Below the pieces are notes generated by a model. The model saw only the letters and a program-made list of their open reading frames with translations. It did no database searches and was not told the origin of the DNA. From assembly GCA_036123135.1 (NCBI GenBank), contig JAZADZ010000035.1, positions 1-10,110 of the forward strand: DNA of 10,110 nt. The letters are read 5' to 3'. The stretch comes from GCA-2716065 sp036123135 (lineage in GTDB: Bacteria; Bacteroidota; Bacteroidia; Flavobacteriales_D; Parvicellaceae). The translations under genes were made by a program, and so were the position numbers. Positions 6,658-10,110 of the stretch are shown piece after piece; within the stretch, counting starts at the first letter, position 1; every line of letters starts with the position of its first letter.

Positions 6658-7661
6658 ATGTAGGTTTTATTATGTACAATTGGAAGGAAATTAGTCCTGA
6701 GCTAGATAGTACTCTAAGATTAATACATGAGTGTGTAGTACGCAAATTTAAAGTATCCTTACTCTACCCTAGTGAAATGGCAATTAGAAGAACCACAGTT
6801 TGTTCCTTTTGTCATGTTGTTGATTACAAAGAAGATTATTCGTCTGAAATGGTTGAATTTTACAACCAAGTAACGATTACTAAAGAGTTTCATCCCATGA
6901 ACATTCATGATGTGATCTTTCTTAGGGACAACCCTCCTCTTGATAATCATGTTTTAAATTTTTTAGATACTCTTGATGGTTCTACTCTTTTTATCAACAG
7001 TATTTCTGGTCTTCGAAAAGCAAATAATAAAATTTATCCTGCAACCTTATCCAACTTATACAACAGTGAGGATAAAAGCAAACAATGGATACCTCTAACT
7101 ACTGTTTCTAGAAATAAGGAATACTTAAAACAAGTTATCGAAGAGTACGACAGAGATAAATTTATCCTGAAGCCAATGGATGGTTACGGTGGATCTGGAG
7201 TGATTTTATTGGATAAATCCTCAAAGACTTCACATTACAATATTAACTCACTACTTGATTTTTACATTGATTCTTCTGGTAAAAATAAATACATCATTCT
7301 TCAAGAATACATTGAATCAGAATTAAAAGGTGACATTCGAATTATTATGCTCAACGGTGAGCCTATTGGTTCTATGCGAAGAGTTCCTGCTTCAGATGAT
7401 CACAGATCGAATGTACATGCTGGAGGACACTGTGTTCCTCACAAATTATCTAGTTCAGAACTAGAGCTCTGTACTGCAGTTGGTCCGGAACTTGTAAAAG
7501 ACGGATTATTCCTAGTTGGATTAGATTTAATGGGTGGTAAACTAATTGAAGTAAATGTATGTTCTCCAGGTGGTTTTGCTGAAATAAATGACGATAGTAA
7601 TACGCCTATTCAGGTTAAAATCATTGACTTTGCATTGGAAAAAGTAAATTCTCTTCGTTAA
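6654..7661 (+). CDS. Glutathione synthetase (GshB)-like ATP-grasp ligase
   Basis: ATP-dependent carboxylate-amine ligase of 335 residues. ATP-grasp features in order: an N-terminal pre-ATP-grasp domain starting MNVGFIMYNW with DVIFLRDNPPLD (86-97, compare the DVILMRKDPPFD type of GshB); the ATP-binding lysine K173 and glycine loop in KPMDGYGGSG (173-182); the adenine-contacting QEYI (217-220); GDIRI (226-230); R243; and the magnesium ligands D291, E299 and N301 in VGLDLMGGKLIEVNV. The ending NVCSPGGFAEIN matches the GshB C-terminal loop. True glutathione synthetase is possible, but no gamma-glutamylcysteine ligase is in the window and the gene is coupled to a peptidase gene, so another peptide or protein substrate is as likely. 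A CxxC (C50, C53) lies in the N-terminal domain. It overlaps msrB by 4 bases and the next gene by 1 base (TAATG). Confidence 0.88.
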   Translation: MNVGFIMYNWKEISPELDSTLRLIHECVVRKFKVSLLYPSEMAIRRTTVCSFCHVVDYKEDYSSEMVEFYNQVTITKEFHPMNIHDVIFLRDNPPLDNHVLNFLDTLDGSTLFINSISGLRKANNKIYPATLSNLYNSEDKSKQWIPLTTVSRNKEYLKQVIEEYDRDKFILKPMDGYGGSGVILLDKSSKTSHYNINSLLDFYIDSSGKNKYIILQEYIESELKGDIRIIMLNGEPIGSMRRVPASDDHRSNVHAGGHCVPHKLSSSELELCTAVGPELVKDGLFLVGLDLMGGKLIEVNVCSPGGFAEINDDSNTPIQVKIIDFALEKVNSLR

Positions 7662-9658
7662 TGCAATTAGTTGAGGAGCTATCAATCAAAGAAATTATCA
7701 ATCGTATTAAAAACTACGATAGTTTCGAAGCTGTTCCACTAGATCATTCTTTTCACATAAAAATAAGAGATTATGTACCTTTTGTGTGTGCAGCGATTCA
7801 CGCAGGTGGGAATTTAAGAGAAAATCTCAAGGACAAAATCATTCACTCTGACTATGAAAGATGGTATGAAGAAGATCCATTTACGGATTCTTTCATTTCC
7901 TCCATGCCTCTTACAGTAGTTGGTAAGGATTCAAGATTTGAATACGACTTAAATAGAAGTCCTGAAAAATGTGTCTATAATGATGCTTGGGGAAAGCAAG
8001 TATGGAAAAAGCCACTTTCCAAAAGTTTAAAAAAAGAGAGCCTTTCTAAGCATTCAAACTTTTATAAGGTTATTGATGCGCTGATTCAAACCCTTGAGGA
8101 AATACACAAAGGTTGCATTGTATTTGACATACACTCGTACAACTTTGTCAGACATAAAAAAGAACTTCCTGTCTTCAATATTGGTTCTAAAAACGTGAAT
8201 AATACTAAATATGGTCAGATAATTGACAAATGGTACAAAGATCTTAATGATATCCATCTTGGAAATTTTGAAAGCACAACAGAAATTAATGGCCCTTTTC
8301 AAGGAAATGGATATTTTTTAATGCACATTACGTCCAAATTCAAACATTCTCTTGTACTTGCTACCGAGGTAAAAAAAGTCTATTGCAATGAACTTGATGG
8401 TACAGATTATCCTATAGTTATTAACCAGCTAGAACATGGATTTAAAAAAGCAATTATTGACACGAGTTGTTTTTTTGTGGATTCTGTTTTAAAGCTTAAA
8501 ATGAAAAAAGGTGCATTACTATCTCCCGGAATTGATGCTCAGCTGTTGGATGTTGATAAAAAGCTCTACAAACTAACCAAAACTCTTGAAGTTTTAAGCT
8601 ACGTTACCCCTCAAAATCTCGAATCAGAAAAAAGAAAATTTTTAAAAAATAAAGGTAGGACTAATCCAAAATTTAAATACAAGCAAATTGTTCAACATCC
8701 CTTTGAGTTCAAACGGAAATTATATGCTCTTCCACTTGAACATGTGAAAGATGTAACCATTGCAAAGTTGTACAGAGATGTAATTAAAAGTTATTCTGAT
8801 AAAATTGACATGCTATCTTCAATTGGAACCAGCAGGTTTTTTTACAACTCTTTACGTTATTTTGGCCAACCCAACGAAACTGATTTGAAGCACGCTAATT
8901 TTATCTTAAATTGTCCAGATGATAAAATTGAATCAACAAAACTTCCAATAGCTCAAGTAAAAACAATTTTTGAAGATGAAATAAAAAAATATGGATTTTC
9001 TGCAGACGTAGAAATAACGAATCACCTTACTGCAGAAATAATGGTACTCAATTATAAAAGAAAGGTGTTATTAAAAAAAGACACATTTTTATCTGAGGAT
9101 AGTGTAAAAGCATTGGTTCATCATGAAATTGGAGTGCACATGGTTACTACTATGAATGCAATTGACCAACCACTAAATATCTTTAAACTCGGTTTTCCTA
9201 CCAATACCTATACACAAGAGGGCATCGCAGTATTAACCGAATACCTTTCTGGGCATTTAACAATAAGAAGATTAAAAGAACTATCTTTAAGAGTGGTTGC
9301 TGTGGATATGATGATCAATGGGTTGGATTTCAAGCAAGTTTATCATGAACTTGTCGGTAGTTATTATTTAGACCCTCAAGATGCATTTATTCTATGCACC
9401 AGAATTTTTAGAGGTGGAGGGTTTACCAAAGACCACTTGTATTTAAAGGGCTTTATTCATATTTTAAAATTCTACAAGGATGGAAATTCCCTTGATTATC
9501 TTTTGACTGGAAAAAATTCCATTGAATACCTTGACGTCTATAAAGAAATGACCTCCAGAGAATTGGCTAAAAAACCAACATTCATTACTTCAATTTTATC
9601 TAATCCTGTAAAAAGTAAACCTGAAGTTGAGTACATCATTTCTGGATTACTCAATTAG
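7661..9658 (+). CDS. Fusion of N-formylglutamate amidohydrolase-like domain and DUF1704/QEGLA zinc peptidase (MATCAP-like)
   Basis: Two-domain cytoplasmic hydrolase of 665 residues without a signal peptide. Residues about 25-270 resemble the N-formylglutamate amidohydrolase family: H47 in AAIHAGG, the acidic ERWYEEDPFTD stretch, SRFEYDLNR (91-99), FDIHSYN (D156, H158) and E236 in LATEVKK. Residues about 290-660 are the DUF1704 family, often named flavohemoglobin expression-modulating QEGLA motif protein. Its zinc site is intact: HExxxH as H488, E489 and H493 (VHHEIGVH), third ligand E520 in the family motif as TQEGIA, followed by RIFRGGGFTKDHLYLKG (581-597). The human relatives MATCAP1/2 remove the C-terminal tyrosine of alpha-tubulin. 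A lone DUF1704 protein is roughly 400 residues; the excess here is the amidohydrolase half. The ATG shares its A with the stop of the ATP-grasp gene, so the two are tightly coupled. The domains are well supported; the substrate is unknown. Confidence 0.87.
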   Translation: MQLVEELSIKEIINRIKNYDSFEAVPLDHSFHIKIRDYVPFVCAAIHAGGNLRENLKDKIIHSDYERWYEEDPFTDSFISSMPLTVVGKDSRFEYDLNRSPEKCVYNDAWGKQVWKKPLSKSLKKESLSKHSNFYKVIDALIQTLEEIHKGCIVFDIHSYNFVRHKKELPVFNIGSKNVNNTKYGQIIDKWYKDLNDIHLGNFESTTEINGPFQGNGYFLMHITSKFKHSLVLATEVKKVYCNELDGTDYPIVINQLEHGFKKAIIDTSCFFVDSVLKLKMKKGALLSPGIDAQLLDVDKKLYKLTKTLEVLSYVTPQNLESEKRKFLKNKGRTNPKFKYKQIVQHPFEFKRKLYALPLEHVKDVTIAKLYRDVIKSYSDKIDMLSSIGTSRFFYNSLRYFGQPNETDLKHANFILNCPDDKIESTKLPIAQVKTIFEDEIKKYGFSADVEITNHLTAEIMVLNYKRKVLLKKDTFLSEDSVKALVHHEIGVHMVTTMNAIDQPLNIFKLGFPTNTYTQEGIAVLTEYLSGHLTIRRLKELSLRVVAVDMMINGLDFKQVYHELVGSYYLDPQDAFILCTRIFRGGGFTKDHLYLKGFIHILKFYKDGNSLDYLLTGKNSIEYLDVYKEMTSRELAKKPTFITSILSNPVKSKPEVEYIISGLLN

Positions 9659-9665
9659 GAATGGA

Positions 9666-10110
9666 TTAGTACTCATACTTTATAAGATAATTATTTTCTC
9701 TAATTGGAACTACATCAGTTAAATTAGGTGTTAGACAATATTTTATGTCTTCATTGAGATTCAATTTTTTGAGCCTTCTTCGGTGAGAGGAGGATTTTAA
9801 ATAGCCTAAATAGTTTTCTTTGGCAGATATGTAGAGATATTTAGCAGCAATAGTTGAATCTTGCTCTGCGGCAAAATTTCCCGAATTTAGAAGCTGATGA
9901 GAAATAGCACCGGCACAAATGGTATCCTCAAGACAAAACTTTTTTTTCCAACCCGAGGCTAGTAAGAGTACATTTTTTCCTTGATTCATTAAAAACTTAC
10001 TCACTGCATCTAGGTTGTTGAGAGACCCTATAACAACAGACTTTGCTTGATTGGCAGTATGAAATGCTTTAGTTCCATTGGTTGTTGTAATTACTAATGT
10101 TTTACCAGAA
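9666..10110 (-). CDS. comB: Probable 2-phosphosulfolactate phosphatase (ComB family), C-terminal part, cut by window edge
   Basis: The reading frame stays open from the stop at 9666-9668 to the window end, so the gene continues past 10110 and its start is not seen. The visible 147 or so residues show the ComB pattern: GKTLVITTTNGTKAF near the edge, SVVIGSLNNLDAVSKFL, VLLLASGW, then FCLEDTICAGAI, a helical stretch, and the ending IKYCLTPNLTDVVPI. Reading from an internal GTG at 10004 would cut a conserved domain and is wrong. ComB removes phosphate from 2-phospho-3-sulfolactate; the pathway is best known from coenzyme M synthesis in methanogens, but homologues are common in bacteria where the product may feed other sulfonates. 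It converges on the peptidase gene, 7 bases away, and is not part of that unit. Confidence 0.85.
   Translation of the reverse strand, partial: SGKTLVITTTNGTKAFHTANQAKSVVIGSLNNLDAVSKFLMNQGKNVLLLASGWKKKFCLEDTICAGAISHQLLNSGNFAAEQDSTIAAKYLYISAKENYLGYLKSSSHRRRLKKLNLNEDIKYCLTPNLTDVVPIRENNYLIKYEY

Noticed and set aside
8054..8302. An 82-codon minus-strand open frame inside the FGase/DUF1704 fusion gene.
   Set aside because: It lies opposite conserved coding sequence of the amidohydrolase-like domain and has no family resemblance.
9628..9675. Inverted repeat TGAGTAC / GTACTCA around the convergent stops of the peptidase and comB genes, plus a near repeat GGATTACTCA / GGATTAGTACTCA.
   Set aside because: The stem is only 7 bases with a 34-base loop and no T tract, too weak to call a terminator.
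9666..10004. A short 112-codon gene starting with GTG at 10004.
   Set aside because: The frame stays open to the window edge and the upstream residues match ComB, so the GTG is internal and the gene is simply cut by the window.

Overview
The window is an AT-rich, densely packed chromosomal segment, almost certainly from a member of the Bacteroidota. The evidence is the protein repertoire: an OmpA-family protein with TPR, beta-propeller, carboxypeptidase-regulatory and OmpA modules in the PorE order; a TPR solenoid protein; a GshB-like ATP-grasp followed by an FGase/QEGLA-type peptidase fusion; and a bacterial ComB. Start codons lack obvious Shine-Dalgarno sequences and one clear TAnnTTTG-type -7 element is present, both usual for this phylum. 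No RNA genes, insertion sequences, prophage genes or CRISPR arrays are visible. The only gaps over 100 bases are two divergent promoter regions.

Left arm (25-3213, minus strand): a two-gene unit for the cell envelope. A secreted protein of nine contiguous TPR units is followed, 6 bases on, by the large OmpA-family protein that should anchor to peptidoglycan. Middle (3331-5396, plus strand): an M42 metallo-aminopeptidase and, 5 bases later, hemB for porphobilinogen synthase (heme synthesis). yaaA (5400-6158, minus) converges on hemB with only 3 bases between the stop codons, and a small perfect inverted repeat covers both stops. yaaA diverges from msrB, so two genes for oxidative damage share a 118-base control region.

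Right arm (6277-9658, plus strand): msrB, a GshB-like ATP-grasp ligase and a fusion of an N-formylglutamate-amidohydrolase-like domain with a DUF1704/QEGLA zinc peptidase. The three genes are joined by an ATGA overlap and a TAATG overlap, so they are probably translationally coupled. This is the most interesting part: an amide-bond-forming enzyme coupled to a two-domain amide/peptide hydrolase whose peptidase half is homologous to the eukaryotic tubulin tyrosine carboxypeptidases (MATCAP). It resembles a make-and-remove system for a peptide or peptide tag with no known substrate. The window ends inside a convergent comB gene (9666 to beyond 10110, minus), for a 2-phosphosulfolactate phosphatase-like enzyme.
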